Under the pieces are notes generated by a model. It had not been told where the DNA came from and ran no database searches. It saw only the letters and a list, made by a program, of their open reading frames with translations. DNA of 64,000 bases, from positions 7,667,073-7,731,072 of the forward strand of contig JAEMBT020000004.1 in NCBI GenBank assembly GCA_018873245.2. Reading direction: 5' to 3'. Positions 1 to 13,514 of the stretch are shown here, one piece after another. Every line of letters starts with the position of its first letter. The stretch's first letter is position 1. Source of the DNA: Archegozetes longisetosus. Taxonomy: Eukaryota; Arthropoda; Arachnida; Sarcoptiformes; Trhypochthoniidae. Made by a program: the position numbers and the translations under genes.

Positions 1-3000
1 AATAGACCTAAATTTGAAAACGTTTTTACTGCTCGTTTACGATGTAGCATTGATTAATATGAAATGGTTTGATGTATGGAAGGGTAGAATTTCAATAATT
101 CTTATCATTCAAATCTACTTTGGTTATGAAAGCTTTTAAATGGCTTACAGTATTGCTTCTCTAGTTTTTCGCAAAATTTTTGCTTTTAAATACAGTTTCA
201 AACGTTTTTTAAGCAGTTTTTCCCAGTACAGATCTACACTTTAATTTTGAAAATTCTTTGGTGGGACTATAGCCCTCCTAACCCCAACTGGCTACGGCTG
301 TGAGTCACATCAAAACTACCTTAAGTCGATATTTGATGCACTTTAGACAACGTTTAGATAAAAATTTGCTGAAACACCTATACTTGAGAGTACAAAGCGG
401 CTCACGTTCTGCTAAAATGATTTTTATCTTCTAAGTCTTGAAGATTTGTAGAGTATTTTCGATATTCGAATATATCTTTGAACATTCGAACACACAATAC
501 CTTTAAGAGTAAGTTCATTTATATGAAGAATCTCCTCCGCTATCAGTATGTGAAACACACAACGATGACATTCGAGCAAATTCTAAAAGCAAATGTAATT
601 CTAAAGAAAACAACATACAGATGAATATCTCTCTCTCTCTCTCTCTCTCTCTATGAAAGGAATCATATTTACTTTTCTTATTGAGTTCACTTATATAGTG
701 CCAGTTATTTCCGTTAAAAACAATTTTCTTAAGTAAATATGAAAAACTGAATTATTAATATTCATAAGCTTTGAGATATGCTTACTCACAGTTTTTCTCT
801 CAAAGTTTTCATTTAAATAGATTCAAGTAATTCAATTTGAGTATTGAAATTAAAATGAAGATATAGTCAAAACAGAAATCAGTCGAAATATAATCAATCT
901 TTTTGAAAATTCTGAAAATATCATAATTACTCGAGCTTTTAGTGAAAAATGACTGTGTTCTAAACAACAGTTAATACTATATTATTGTTTGATAACTTGC
1001 AGAAAATTCGTTTATTCAAAATCTGATCACATTCTCAAACTAATGAAGATTAATGAATCAAATTTACATGATATGTAAATTATTCTCGTGTCTCCAGTGA
1101 CCGAACAATGCATGTTTGGTAACTTCATTCGTCATTATTCAACTTGCATCAAATTTTTGTTTGTATTAATTTGAAAACAATGAGCCAGAGATTCGTACAC
1201 TACGCACATGAAAATTCCAAATATGTCTCAAATTGCATAAGCATTGCTGTTTGTTTGCAAAATATTTAATAACCAATATTTCCAAACTTCATAACTTGTT
1301 TGAGATAAAGTTTGTATGCGGGTTAGAAACGAGTGCAATAATTAGAAAAAGTTTTATTTTTTTATTTCAAACTCTGTTTTGAACATCTTGGAAAGTAGAT
1401 AAGAAATGTTTACAACATTTTTTTGGAATAAAGCAAATAATTTGATCGTCAAACTGTCAGAATCACTCATCACTGGCTTATACTAGTATTTTGGATATTT
1501 GAAAGTATCTTCAATAACACGACACCATATTGAAAATGACACTTTGGAAACTTCTAAGATTAAAATAAACCATCTTTTAATAGCTAATGCAAAACAAAAA
1601 ATTTTAATCTAATCCATGTATCTTTTTATTCGTTTTGTCCGATAAGATGGGTTTTAAGTCGTGAGCTTAAACTAACAGAGGATGAATACAAAACAGTTTC
1701 TATGTGAAAGAGATAGCACGGCATTAAGTAAAAAATAAATTTGTCGAATAATAGCGCTATATTTTGTATGTGTATTTAATAAAGATTGACACATCCTTAA
1801 CTACAGTCAACACTAATGAAGCTGTAAATAAATAAGAGAGCAGAAAATGCATGACAGGGTTTCCAACTTAGACGCACATCAACTGTAGAAACTACAGAAA
1901 CTACCGTTCAGCTAAAGTCTAGGTGAGTGAAGTGCTTCGCAAATTTGCTTTCTGTCTTATCTGACACATATTGAAGTCAATATACAAGTAGACACTCTCT
2001 ATGTCAAATACTACTACAACCTTATATTCATCAGAATAAAGCAAAACTGACGAATAGCTCATATAACCCGAAGGTATTTCAGATTTGCTGAATGGTGGGC
2101 ACATCACATCTTTGCTTTCGTTCCAGAAATACTATTATTCTGACTGTTATAAAAGGAGTGTTGAAGACAAGTTGACAACCCCTACGAATGATCACTAAAA
2201 ATATACTGTGTTTTCGCTAACATAGTCTGCTATACAATGTTATTACGGCTAATGAAGCTCTGCGTTTCAATACTGGCAGACATCCAGTCGTAAAGCGGAC
2301 ATTAAATGACAGGTGAGATACGCCTGAATCATCTGAATTAGACTCACTCCCTGCTCGTCTCACTCCCTCGAAGTTCGGTTTGATCGATCATTATTATTAA
2401 CTTATTGCTATTGCTTTTGTTACAAATGATGAATACTGCAAACCAATTAAGACTTAATCAATAGTAAAACTCTAGTCGAACAACACTATCATTGATCAAT
2501 AATACAAAATCTAGTGATCACACAAACGCATTGAAAGCTAGAGTCTGGTTCGACCAGTCACACAGAGCTTAGTTTACTTTTTATAGAGTTTATATTTTTT
2601 TAGTTCATGTCTAAGCTACAATAATCAAAAGTACACTTTTCTAACAGAGATCGATCGATAAAATTGAATAATTTATATTATTTGTGTGAGTATTTTTAAA
2701 TTTAAAATGCATTGTCTTTGGGATTAAGTATATGATAATTTTTAATGAAAATTTTAATGAGCTTTCATTTCGATGACAAGTATGATATGTGATACATCAT
2801 ATATTATACTTGCATTGAAATTATAGTTTTATTATACGTTATTGTTAGCTACATACACATTCTTATGTTGTTCAGTGAGAATATAGACAAGGCTGGTAAC
2901 AAAATCATCAAAGCAATAAAGTTTCGTTTGCAGGTAATGTTGTATTTCTTAAGTGAAAGTGAAAGGTAATAGATATGCTTGAATATTATTTTACTATTTG

Positions 3001-4559
3001 AGCCTCAGAAAAGAAAAACTCATTTTGTTTGTGTGCCATTTTACTGACTTATAAAGACATTTAGATACTTTATACCATCTAAGATTAAACTCGTAATTTT
3101 GCACATAAAACCAATATTGTTTTGTTAGCCAAACTAATGATAGCCTGGTTGTGTTCTCTCAAAACATATGACTCAATTTTTCTCTTGAAAAACAAGGCTT
3201 AATCCTTGAACTTCGAGTCTCGATCTATTGGATATCTTCTGTGCATATAACTAAGCATGGTCTGAATCACTAAATCATTGATTAGCTGTTATTTTTATGG
3301 ATCATTTAGTCATTAATAATTCAATAATTTTGCCCCAAGTTTGTATGTATCCAAGGATCTGAGTGAAGGATCGTATATTTCTGTTCTAAACAGAATTATG
3401 ATAACTTCATGATAATAATGAAAACTTTACCAGGAATTAGATGGAAAACTATATTTTTACTGACTTGAACACAGCGGGAGATCCTCTAAAATAGAGCCGG
3501 AAATGGAGCGTAAGGGTGTGAAGGAGATGTCTTTCTAAAGAGAAATTTAATGCTTAATTTGTCAATAGACCAACAATGTAATGGTCATGGACTGAGTGTT
3601 AGAGTGTGTGGGTCTAAATGAGAGAAGCAGGCTTATAATTCAGGCCAATACTCACTAACAGATGTCTTTTCTCAGAGGATTGTGAAAAAGGAGGTATAGG
3701 GGAGGAGGAGGTATATGAGGTTAATTTGTTTTCAAAGAAAAAATAAGACTTCATTATTTTGGTTTTACTGCTCTTTATGTGACACTCCTTCACTGTTAGA
3801 TTAATTTATACGCCATATAGTTATCAATTGGAAGATCAGATAGCCAGTTGGATCAGGGCAATGTCGAGAATCCTTTTTGATTTACTTTTCATGTCAAGTT
3901 ATTATCTTATCAAGGCATCATTTGGTGGACCTGAAGTCTGCTGCAGTACAAAAGCATAGCTTCTGTGTGTAAGTGTACGGAACAGTACTCTTTAAACTAC
4001 CTTTTATTCGTAGTATACTTGAAAAGCAGATTCTAGGCATAGCTATTAATCACTGTTAAGTGCTTAACTTCTTACACGTTAGACATGATAAACTGCTCCG
4101 AGGCTTATGTGTTATTGCAAGAAACGCGCATGACTTCAACTCATTCTACTGTTGATACAGTTAGCGCTACTTCACAAAAATTTCAGCCAAACACTGCATC
4201 AACTGATCTCTCTCTCAGTCTCATTCTCGCTCTTACGAACTGTAAGGTTAATTTTGGAGTATGCAGTATTGTCTTCCTTTCATTAGTTCAGTTTAAAATT
4301 AGTAACAATTATTTTCTGTTCAACTTAATTATGAGGTATTGTCTTATCTCGAGTTTTCATCATTACCTAAGAGGATGATTTCCTCGCTAAGATCTCTTAT
4401 ATGTTGATTATTATCAAATTTAAGAGTAACTAAACTGTAAAAGTTGCTTATTTTGATTAAGATTCCTCTATATTTAGGTTTGATATGAATGAAAGTTTTG
4501 ATTTCGTACTAAATGAAAGGTGCGAGTGATTCAACTCTATTGTACTAACATTTTATGAA
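1..4559. other. Non-coding stretch upstream of the FGFRL1-like gene
   Basis: AT-rich sequence with no convincing exon on either strand. The few ORFs of 60-100 codons have no family resemblance and no coding-like composition. It holds a (CT)n microsatellite at about 629-652 and a pyrimidine-rich CTCT/CTCGC stretch near 4208-4235. It presumably contains the promoter and any 5' non-coding exon of the gene starting at 4560, but I could not place them. Confidence 0.6.
629..652. repeat. (CT)n microsatellite
   Basis: An uninterrupted CT dinucleotide run of about a dozen units. No gene is nearby. Confidence 0.9.
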
Positions 4560-7500
4560 ATGGCATTCACTTATCAAACATATTTAAGTTTATCAACATA
4601 TTCATTGACTACTGTTTTAGTTGTGCTTGCACTTATCTCATCGTCTTGTGGACAATGTAAGTAATGCTAAACATTTTTATCAGCTTTTGATAACAACTCT
4701 GATTATAAATTCAGTAAGATTTCTCAATTTGAAGTAGTAGTTAAGTTTAGGCGTAAGTTGACGAGCTTTCAAGAGTATTATGACTCATACTTTTGATGTA
4801 GTTTTGATGGTCTGTCTCTCCTCTTATTTGATCGGCTTAACGTAAATTAAAAGCCCCAAAGCCTTACTTTTGCATCCACTACTATTGAAACTACTGCGAA
4901 ATATGAGCTCAACTTAATTTCCCGAATCTTTCATTTGGAAATACGCTTTCTGTCATTATATACAGTCTATACATTTGATACATCAAAATTTCATAAAATT
5001 ATCTGCACTTTTGGGTCCATTCAGCTGTTAGACCTTTGCAGATATATTAAACTTGAAAAAATTGTACAAAACATTTTTATATTAATTTTTAAATGAGTTT
5101 AAGCTTATCTTAAAGTTTATAGTGTTTGCGCATCACTTCGGATTACATACTTTAGTTAGAATTTAATGACATACAGGAAGTCTTTCTATTTACATGCTAT
5201 CATAAGTCATCAAAATATTAAGGTATCACATATTTATTTTTCTAATTCAAATACTAGAGAGCATCGAGTCGGGGAACATAAGCTACATATCAAACATGAG
5301 CTAAACAGTTTGAATCTCTCATCTAATACTGATTTTCACTTCGGATAATTTCAGTTTTGCTATAGTGCTACTCAGCTAGCAATCAATTGATTGAAACCCA
5401 GTTGTATCGGTTTGTTTGATAGTTCAAATGAAAGTTTTTCCAAGTTCTCAATTATATGACCCACGGGTAAAAGCGAGCTAACATTTGAAAATTGTACGGC
5501 TTTTAAATGCAAAGTGGATGCAAACAATTTGAACAATAATACATTGATCATCACCTTATGGGTGCAAATTTAGCTGAAATGCTGTTTTATGTAAGCAACG
5601 TCTCACTTAACATCACTTCGCATAACTGCTATACCCATAATAAAGGCAACATTATGTTAATGCCAAGTCTATAAACTATGTTCTCATAATATTTTCGGTG
5701 TAGTGCAATGTTATTCGATGAAAAAATGCTGAAATAGATGTTATCCCTATAAAAACTTGATAGTTTTGTCAAGTATTATAATAACTAATATTGGTATAAG
5801 TTTATAGCCCTACACAATACTGTATACTTTACGCTTGAATTGAGACACATTATTCTGCAGTGTAACTGTTGCTTCCTCTCAAAGTCGAGACTCTCTTTTC
5901 ATTCCAGATTGTATTTGAGATACGCGCACAGATTTCACATCTAATATAATGTGTTTCACAAATCTCTAACTTACATTTGTTGCCTTTCCCAATATTTCAA
6001 CAAAATTGGGTATTGCCTAAAGAAATTTGATGGTTTCGTTGCATCAATAGGAAAATTTCAATTTTGATTCTTCAAAATGTATAAATAATGAATTTTGTTC
6101 AACTAGAAAAATATTTGCGACTCAAAGCATCAAAATTTTGATTTATTTATTTATTTTCTTATAATATTGAAATATTTATGAATAACTTCAGCAAATATAG
6201 ACTAAACTTTAATTTTAGATTAATATAGAACAACAGAAATTCATTTTACTTTTGTTTTTGAAAATTTGAAAGGAATTTGAACACAGATACTCCAGATACT
6301 TGAGTTTGAGCGGAAGCCAAAACAATATAAGCTAAACTTTTGATCACATAAATATCCATTGGCTGCAATGCTATTTTACTTTGTAGAAAAAAAATCAAAA
6401 TTAACGTCAATTCAAATTTTCTATAATCCTGATAATTTGTCAATGACAAAATTAATTTTGCTGAATATGAGGAACTTTCTAAGAAATGATAAAATATTAT
6501 TTCTAAGTTCTTATTAATCAAATTACTTTTACTGAATAAGCGTTTGATCAAATTAGCCATACACATGTCTTTTCAGAGCATAGGCTGTCTTGCAAACTTC
6601 AAATATTAATGTATGATGTGCTCTCAACTCTCTCGCTTAATTCTTTTTGCATAAGAACTCGCCATTTATTTGATGATAATTTCGTTGAAATATTTTTGTT
6701 AAAATATAGTTCCGCCAAGACTTCTTCCAAAGCAGTCAACTGGTGATAGGAAAATAATCAAAACTGGATCTTCAATAGCATTACACTGTCCAGTGGAAAA
6801 GTCACAGGGCGATGTCATCTATTTCGAATGGTTTAAAGATGGAAAAACTCTTGAATATTATGAGGACAGAATCAGAATGACTGACAATGGTGTGCTTAAA
6901 ATAAGACATTCAGTTCCAGAAGATACAGGGCGTTTCACGTGTAAAGGTTTGCATTAACTAGAATTTTGATGTTAGAAATTGGAAAGTAATTCATAAATTT
7001 ACTGATGAAACAGCAATAAATGGATTCGGAAGTGTTGAATTCACAGTCACACTCATGGTGTTGGGTGAGTTGAAAATGATTCTCATAAATATTTATTAGT
7101 AACTGATATGTCAACTTCTCAGATCTCAAAAGAATTTTCAATTGAGCTTACTTTACAAAAGCTTTATATGCATTCACTCCATTTTATGACAAAATCTTTA
7201 GTCAACGCTAAGCTTAATTCAATAGGTGTTCGTTTGAATTACAGTATCTTAACATTACGCAAGTGAAAGTAACATATGCTTTACTTAAGCCAATCTTTCT
7301 AAGAAAGAATTTTTCTTTTGAGTCTATTCTAAACCACAAAACAGCAGCTCTTTTGAATACTTTAGAAAGTCTTATCGATTGTATAGGTTGAATAGTTTTG
7401 AGGGTTGAAGTTCATATAAATGAAGTGAACTTTATATGATTAGATACGAAATGAGTTTTTTGCAATAATTCAGTTAAGCTAAGGTACAAACTCTGTTATA

Positions 7501-9431
7501 CAACTGTTATACTTTAAACCATCATTTGTATTAATGCTTGTGAGATAAGGTCAGCAAAGGTCTCAAAATCCCAGGTCTTAAGATAAATGCCCGACTACTT
7601 TGAAAGATAGACTAACTTTAATTAAGATGAGAGTTCTATGTGTAAGAGCTATGGCAATGTTGTGTGTCTATGAGCTTGATCTGAAACGGTTGAGAAAAAG
7701 CTTAGGCATGACTGTCCAGAGAGAAAACTCATATTGAAACAGGCTTTTATATGCAATTAGAAGTTTTCAGACAATAGTTTTATGAGAATAAGCTATTAAT
7801 ATCTCGAATAATAAAGTTTGATTGACCGGTGCTGGCCATATAGATGATCAATATTTAATGAATTGTTTGAATAATTTATTTTTCAATCCATCTGATATTA
7901 GATGAAGATTATGATGAAAACTTAGCTGAAAAAGACCACGTCAAAACTATTCATGAGTTAGATTCAGCTGTAGTCACGAGCAGACCTGGAGAGTCCAGTT
8001 GTAAGTCTGTCACATTAGTACGTAATGTGTTGATATTAAAGTTAAATTCATTATTGCTTCATACTAGCAAAACCTCAGTTGATTCAAGTTTCGAAATTTC
8101 CACAAAATATAATTCAAAAGCCAACTAAGAGCGGTATCAGATTTAAGTGTGTTGTTTTGGGAAATCCAAAGCCAAGCATCACTTGGTTTCACAACAATGA
8201 ACAGCTAACAGACCCAGAGTCGAAAAGAGGAAGATATTCACTTTTTATTAATGACTTGAAGCCTGAAGACAGCGGTAATTATACATGTTTGTCGAGCAAC
8301 CCTTTTGGGACAGTCGCCCATAGCTTCATCCTTGAGGTTATTGGTGAGAATTGATTATTTAACTTTTTTGAGAAATGCTGACAACTTTTTTCGGTTACTC
8401 AAGTGATTAATTAATTTTCAGACCGATTTAAAAATAAACCTGAAGTGCAAGGCTCTCATCCCATTAATTCAACTGTGATTTCTGGCAGTACTGCAACCTT
8501 CCAGTGCAGTATCAAATCTGATGAAGTGCTACACATTCAAGTAATCTATTTTCAATCTGACAAATTTCAATTCAAGTTGAAAGCTAGTATCAATAAATCA
8601 TGTTTTTCACTTCTAGTGGCTCAAAAAGTTGGACATGACTTCAGATAATAGGGAAGAGGACAATAATTCTAATTTTGCTACCGATGAGCCACATTTTATC
8701 AAATTTCAGGGAGAACTGTATAAAACGTTGCAGTCGACTGAAGCCATCGAAAGCGATGAAGGAATATTTTTCAATAAATTAGTCATAATTAACGCCAAAG
8801 AAGCCGATGCCGGAAAATATTTATGTTGTAAGTTTTGAGTGCAATTCTTAATTAAATAATTGTAAGTTACATTTTGTCAATATAAACAGTGGGCGCGAAT
8901 ACTATGGGTTCGAGTTTCCGAAGTGCCTTTCTCACAGTATTACCTTCGAGTAAGTGCATTATTGCAATCTCAAGTTACTCTCTCATTACTTAATGCTTAA
9001 TACCTTTGATTTCAGAGCAACAAACAACTCATTTTTATAGTATTACAAAACAAGATGTATTTCCGATTCCAATTGTGATCGCATTAGTTTCTGTTGCAAT
9101 AATTATATTAATCGCAATTATGATTTGGATATTTTCGTGTTACTGCCAAAAACAAGAACTGAATACTCGTATGAATCAATCACCATATCTTTCGCCATCA
9201 AAGCATTGTTCTCGTTCAGTGCCCATAGAGCAAAATACAACTTACAACCAAGTTGTGACCAACAAGTACCATAACATACCGTCCAACGACTTAAGAGCTT
9301 CTTCACCCTTTTATAGCGAGCTTATCACCAGTGATAAACGGGACTCAAATGTTTATCAATTATATACAAATCCCGCAGACATGAGACAAAATCATTGTCA
9401 GCCATATAAGCCATATGGATATTTGTGTTAG
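4560..9431 (+). CDS. fgfrl1: Fibroblast growth factor receptor-like 1 (decoy FGF receptor, three Ig domains)
   Basis: Nine exons: 4560-4656, 6710-6946, 7014-7064, 7902-8000, 8068-8343, 8422-8540, 8617-8827, 8890-8949, 9016-9431; all junctions GT-AG and in phase, 521 residues. Signal peptide about 1-32; Ig1 about 34-128 (Cys59, Trp73, Cys110, then A-I-N-G-F-G-S); acidic linker; Ig2 about 163-253 (Cys189, Trp201, Cys235); Ig3 about 255-383 (Cys282, Trp294, Cys363, then L-G-A-N-T-M-G); one membrane helix about 401-425; 95-residue cytoplasmic tail with no kinase domain. The tail has a Y-S-E-L sorting-type motif and ends G-Y-L-C; the human tail ends Y-Q-C. By family knowledge FGFRL1 binds FGFs and heparin at the surface without kinase signalling. 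Human FGFRL1 has 504 residues. Intron 1 is 2.05 kb, the others 66-837 bp. A possible poly(A) signal lies near 9514. Confidence 0.93.
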
Positions 9432-9970
9432 TTTCCTATATTCTGTTATCCGTCACAAACTATTCTAGTCTCAAGTTTCAAAACAATCTTGACGTCTACC
9501 CAATAAGTGTATTGAATAAACTTTCAAAAAGCATATGACGAGTCGATTTAAAAGAGCTAAAGTATTACACATTAATTGATTCATCTTTTTTTAATTGTAT
9601 AAATATTTGAGCTGATAATCACATAATCATTAATTATGTACACATTTTAAATTTTTAATCTAAAGCTCATCTGTCAATCCTATAGTTGTTGTAAAGCAGC
9701 ACAAATTGGTAATTTGTAATTTTAGTCAATTTTTTGTATGTAATTAAGTTTTTTATTTATAAGAATTCAGTAATTCAAGTGTCCCACAATTTAAAATCAA
9801 AGACTGAATCTCAATGTTATTAACTTTTCTAATAAGAAATTAAAATTAAATCTAAGCCTCATTACAAGAAATCTTAATATTCATCCCAAACAGATGTGAA
9901 AATATAAAACTGATTGTTTATGCTATCATTGATTAATAAGACGTTCGACAGCTTTTGTATATAAAATGGA
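9432..9970. other. Intergenic, 3' regions of two convergent genes
   Basis: AT-rich sequence between the stop codons of the FGFRL1-like (+) and HAUS8-like (-) genes. It holds AATAAA-type poly(A) signal candidates for both and nothing else I can support. Confidence 0.7.
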
Positions 9971-9971
9971 C

Positions 9972-11205
9972 TTAATTCAGTTGTTTCAGAACATAAATTG
10001 ATTTTTCCGTATTTTCATACTTTTGCTTCTTTTTGATCAATTTATCGAATTCTACGGCATATTTGCTGAACTGAGCCTTCAGAGACTCGATTTCACTTGA
10101 AATAGCGCTGAACTCCTGGGTCTGTAGCGAAGTCTTCGATAGTTTTTCAAATGACTCCATTTGCTTCAATTGAGGCAAACATTTGAGCAAATCTATAACG
10201 AAAGTGCAAAATTAATTAAATATTCAATTGTTTTGCTGATCACAAACCATTTAATTTATCGAAATCCGTTTGAGTACAGTTGTCGATTTTCAAAAGCAAT
10301 TTTTGTTTGTCTATCAGTTGAGCAAAAGAGTTATAGAGCGGATCCATTTGTTCTCTAAGGCTTAAGTATTTCTCCAAAAAGTTTTTCTGCTTTTCTAATA
10401 TTTCAATCTTTTTGATAGTATTTTCTAAAGATTTGACTGAGTTTTGAGTGGCTTGCAATTTAAGTCTCAGCTCATTGTTAATATTCCAAATTTCACTAAT
10501 CCTATTAATAGCGTCAGAATTGCGTTGTCTTTGAATTTGTTTGGCCTTAAGATTGAGCAAAACTGACTGTAAATAATTAGCCCGACTTATAGACTTTTCA
10601 ATTTCTTTGCTTTTCGCCTCCGAGTCGTGTCCGGCCGGCAGTAAAGACATCGGACCACGACTTGAGCCAGCAGCCGCTTCAGGTTTTAGTGAAGGATATA
10701 ATTCGCGCCGGGATACAACTGATTTTCTGCTCGTAACTAAACCCTTTCCATATTTTTTGACGTCTTGATTGGCATCAAATTTAGTGTCCTTAGTCTTTTG
10801 GCAATCATTAGCACAACTGATGGCAGAAACAGCTGAACAGTTCAGTGACTTATCGGACGAGACGGGAGTCGAAGCTTTGGTCACTCGCGCTTTTGAGTTG
10901 GGCGTTGGGTTTCGAGACTTCGAAGTGTTGCAACTCTTTGTAGGCTTCTCTTTAGATTTGTTCTGAAGTGAGTCGTCGTTTCTTTTGTGAGCCCATTGTT
11001 TGGCCGACTCCTGATATCTGGACCCTACCTTCCGATACTTTGATTTATTTTCTTTACTGTCATTGAGCTGATTGCTCACAGTTGGCTTCTTTGGACTTGT
11101 TTCAATCGAATTGCTTTTATCAACATTTTCTTTAAGAGAGTTTTCACCACTAGATTTCACATCTGATGAATCATTTCGGCTTTTAGTTAAATTTTTTTCA
11201 CTCAT
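9972..11205 (-). CDS. Candidate augmin (HAUS) complex subunit 8, Hice1-like coiled-coil protein
   Basis: Two exons on the minus strand: 11205-10248 and 10192-9972, joined in phase 1 across a 55-bp intron; 392 residues. Residues 1-200 are low-complexity, Ser/Lys/Asn-rich and basic, with G-S-R-Y-Q-E at about 61-66. Residues about 205-390 are predicted coiled coil by eye (heptad-like Leu/Ile spacing). The basic disordered N-terminus with an S-R-Y motif, the order of coils and the length fit human HAUS8 (410 residues), which binds microtubules through its basic N-terminus within augmin and promotes branching nucleation in the spindle. Sequence identity is low, so another basic coiled-coil protein is possible. 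It faces away from the mL40 gene, 558 bp apart, so the two may share a bidirectional promoter. Confidence 0.5.
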
Positions 11206-11763
11206 TTTCGTAAATTATTTGTTAAATTAAATTAAAATCTTAGAAATAATTTCAAGCAATTTTGATTTATACTAAGTCAACATTTAGTTTACTGAAACAC
11301 AATCTAAGCATTGTTTCACGTTTCAGACCGATTTCCAGTTTTGATCGCTTATTAAATGGCTTTCATTCACTTCCAAAATAATCATTTAATTATTTAAATA
11401 ACTGTTGAAAAGTATTTTAGCTTTGATGAGCAATAATTAGATCACAGAGTAAATACTTAGTTACTTAACCATACGTTTGTGATCAATTTTTGTAAAACGA
11501 ATGCCAAATAAAGCGCCAAATATTGGTATCAAAATATAACAAATAAATAACGTGTTTCTCCAATTGAAATCTGTTTAGTAGAGTGGCTGTGTCTTAAGGC
11601 AACTCAAACATTATAGAGGTCTTAATGATTTGTAAGTATTCTTTGCGTTATTTATGTCGTTGAATACATGATAGCATATGATGTTTGGTTTTGTGGAGAT
11701 AGTAAAGTCTACACAATATAATAAACATCTCGTTAAATCAATTAATTAACTATTTGTTCGGTC
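11206..11763. promoter_or_regulatory. Shared upstream region of two divergent genes
   Basis: A 558-bp AT-rich spacer between the start codons of the HAUS8-like gene (-) and the mL40 gene (+). I see no TATA box well placed for either, which would fit housekeeping-type promoters. The bidirectional role is inferred from geometry alone. Confidence 0.4.
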
Positions 11764-12321
11764 ATGTCTTTGTTCAACGGTTTATTGAATAGAGTTTTGG
11801 TACAAAATCGCGGAATATTTACGACCAGTTATCTGTTTGCAGAACCACTCAAAAAGAAGAAACGAATAGATCCACAAGTCTTGAAACGAAGAACTGAAAG
11901 AAAGTTAAGAAAACTTGAGAAAGAAATCCGAAGATTAGAGAGATCGAAGAAACAATTAAAGCCTATCATTGAACTGCAATTAACTCCACAAATCATAAAA
12001 GAGTTGCCTCAGAGACAGAGACAAGAAATTGATGCGGAGGCCAATCAGGAACTAACCAAATTAGCTAAATTGTGGTCTATTTATAAATCAGAGCAAAGAG
12101 CAACTGAATTGAAATCAATTAAATCAATGGTTGACTCACAGAAGAAAGCTTTGGACCACTTGAGAAAAGAGTCCCAACAACTCTACGATTCGGCTATTAG
12201 TATTGATCCAAATTTAATACCATTTAAAGTGGATTTAGTGAGAAAAGAGACACCAAGTGTCAAGGACTATGAGGTACCTGACGGAAAACTTACGGACATC
12301 ACCAAACAGTGGACGATGTGA
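11764..12321 (+). CDS. mRpL40: Mitochondrial ribosomal protein L40 (mL40)
   Basis: Single-exon 185-residue protein. The first 25 residues are basic and hydroxylated with few acids, as in a mitochondrial presequence. Then comes A-E-P-L-K-K-K-K-R (26-34), the hallmark of MRPL40, and a long charged helix containing K-L-W-S-I-Y-K. The C-terminal part has S-I-D-P-N-L-I-P-F and then G-K-L-T-D-I-T-K, matching D-P-N-L-F-P-F and D-I-T-K of the human protein. Human MRPL40 is about 206 residues, so this is full length. It is a component of the large mitoribosomal subunit. An AATAAA candidate lies near 12483. Confidence 0.93.
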   Translation: MSLFNGLLNRVLVQNRGIFTTSYLFAEPLKKKKRIDPQVLKRRTERKLRKLEKEIRRLERSKKQLKPIIELQLTPQIIKELPQRQRQEIDAEANQELTKLAKLWSIYKSEQRATELKSIKSMVDSQKKALDHLRKESQQLYDSAISIDPNLIPFKVDLVRKETPSVKDYEVPDGKLTDITKQWTM

Positions 12322-12799
12322 TTGACTCGACACTTTGATTTAATAATTATATAACGATATTATGAATATTTATAAGTATCTAACATTTTCTTTAGTAATT
12401 AAGAGGCTTCAATAATATTCAAAGTTAGATGTAGTTTCTGTTTAAACGCAAACTTTCAAGTTATAGACATTTAATTTTTCACAATAAATGTTCGTTTGGT
12501 TGATATTCTAGTATAAAATTAAATATTAGTATTTAGGTCAATTTGATTTTCATACTAATGTTTGAACTGTTGTTGAATCTAAAGCAATTTATTGTTGTCT
12601 CGTGTACTTCAGCTAAAATCTAAGTGTTGATAAATCGTTTTTAAATTCTTTAATCGAAAAGAATTCATTTATTAATCATGCAATTAAGACAACTACTTAA
12701 AAACTTTGTAATCACCCAAAATTGAGAGCTATATCAAAGAATAGCGGGTCGCAGTTTTATAGTTGCGAGTTTTTGTATTCAATCAAATTAATAAGTTAT
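12322..12799. other. Intergenic, 3' of mL40
   Basis: AT-rich sequence with a poly(A) signal near 12483 and no ORF worth keeping. Confidence 0.6.
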
Positions 12800-13286
12800 C
12801 GTTACAGCGATTGCCGGCGACCAGGAGGTGCTGACACTGTTTTAAAACGGAAACTTCAGTAACTAAAAGTTTGGGGCAGCGGTCAATTATTAAGCATTAT
12901 TGCATAATTAAGCTATTTCTAATAAATTGGTTTAAAACATTTACAGTTGCCTTTTATGTCATCAGATGATTTCTATGACGCTTCAATCAGCCAAACCAAT
13001 CATGAGTTTACTCAAAACAATTTGAGTCACAGAGGTCATAATCATCATAGGGGTCATAGTGATCATAACAATTATGATTCAAATTGTTGCTTGTGAACGA
13101 AACGATTGGTTTGACTGATCTGAGCGTCATAGATATGATTTTATGACATGATACGAAGCTTTCAAGTGTTAAACCAATGATTAACCGTTTTGTTACGCTT
13201 GAATTAATTACGCAATAATTGACCGCTGCCCTCAAATAGAATCTCAAACTTTTAGGATCCAACATCAGCAAGCAATAGCTGTGACG
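12800..13286. repeat. Diverged long inverted repeat (hairpin / MITE-like)
   Basis: The + strand from 12800 and the - strand from 13286 read alike over most of their length. Shared blocks include GGCAGCGGTCAATTATT (about 12875 and, inverted, about 13225), a Ser/His-rich stretch around T-C-A-A-A-C-C-A-A-T-C, and the ends CGTTACAGC / CGTCACAGC. The arms differ by many substitutions and small indels, so it is old. No clear target-site duplication. A 99-codon minus ORF at 13008-13307 lies inside one arm and is probably incidental. Confidence 0.65.
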
Positions 13287-13514
13287 TTTAAAGAATACAT
13301 ATTTCAATTTTCATAGATTTGCAGTTTCATGTTCTCAATTGATTTATAAGCTTAGAATTATAACAAATAACAATTTAGAGAAAATTTTCAGATACCATTC
13401 ATTGTGTCTTAATTTTAAACTGAAATCTGAACTCCTTAATGCTAACAAATATTCCGAATGAGTTTGTAAAATTATAGCAGACGTGACAAAATAGGAAACC
13501 TCAAAATATATATA

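Noticed and set aside
13008-13307. 99-codon minus-strand ORF
   Set aside because: It lies in one arm of a hairpin repeat and its partner arm is not open.
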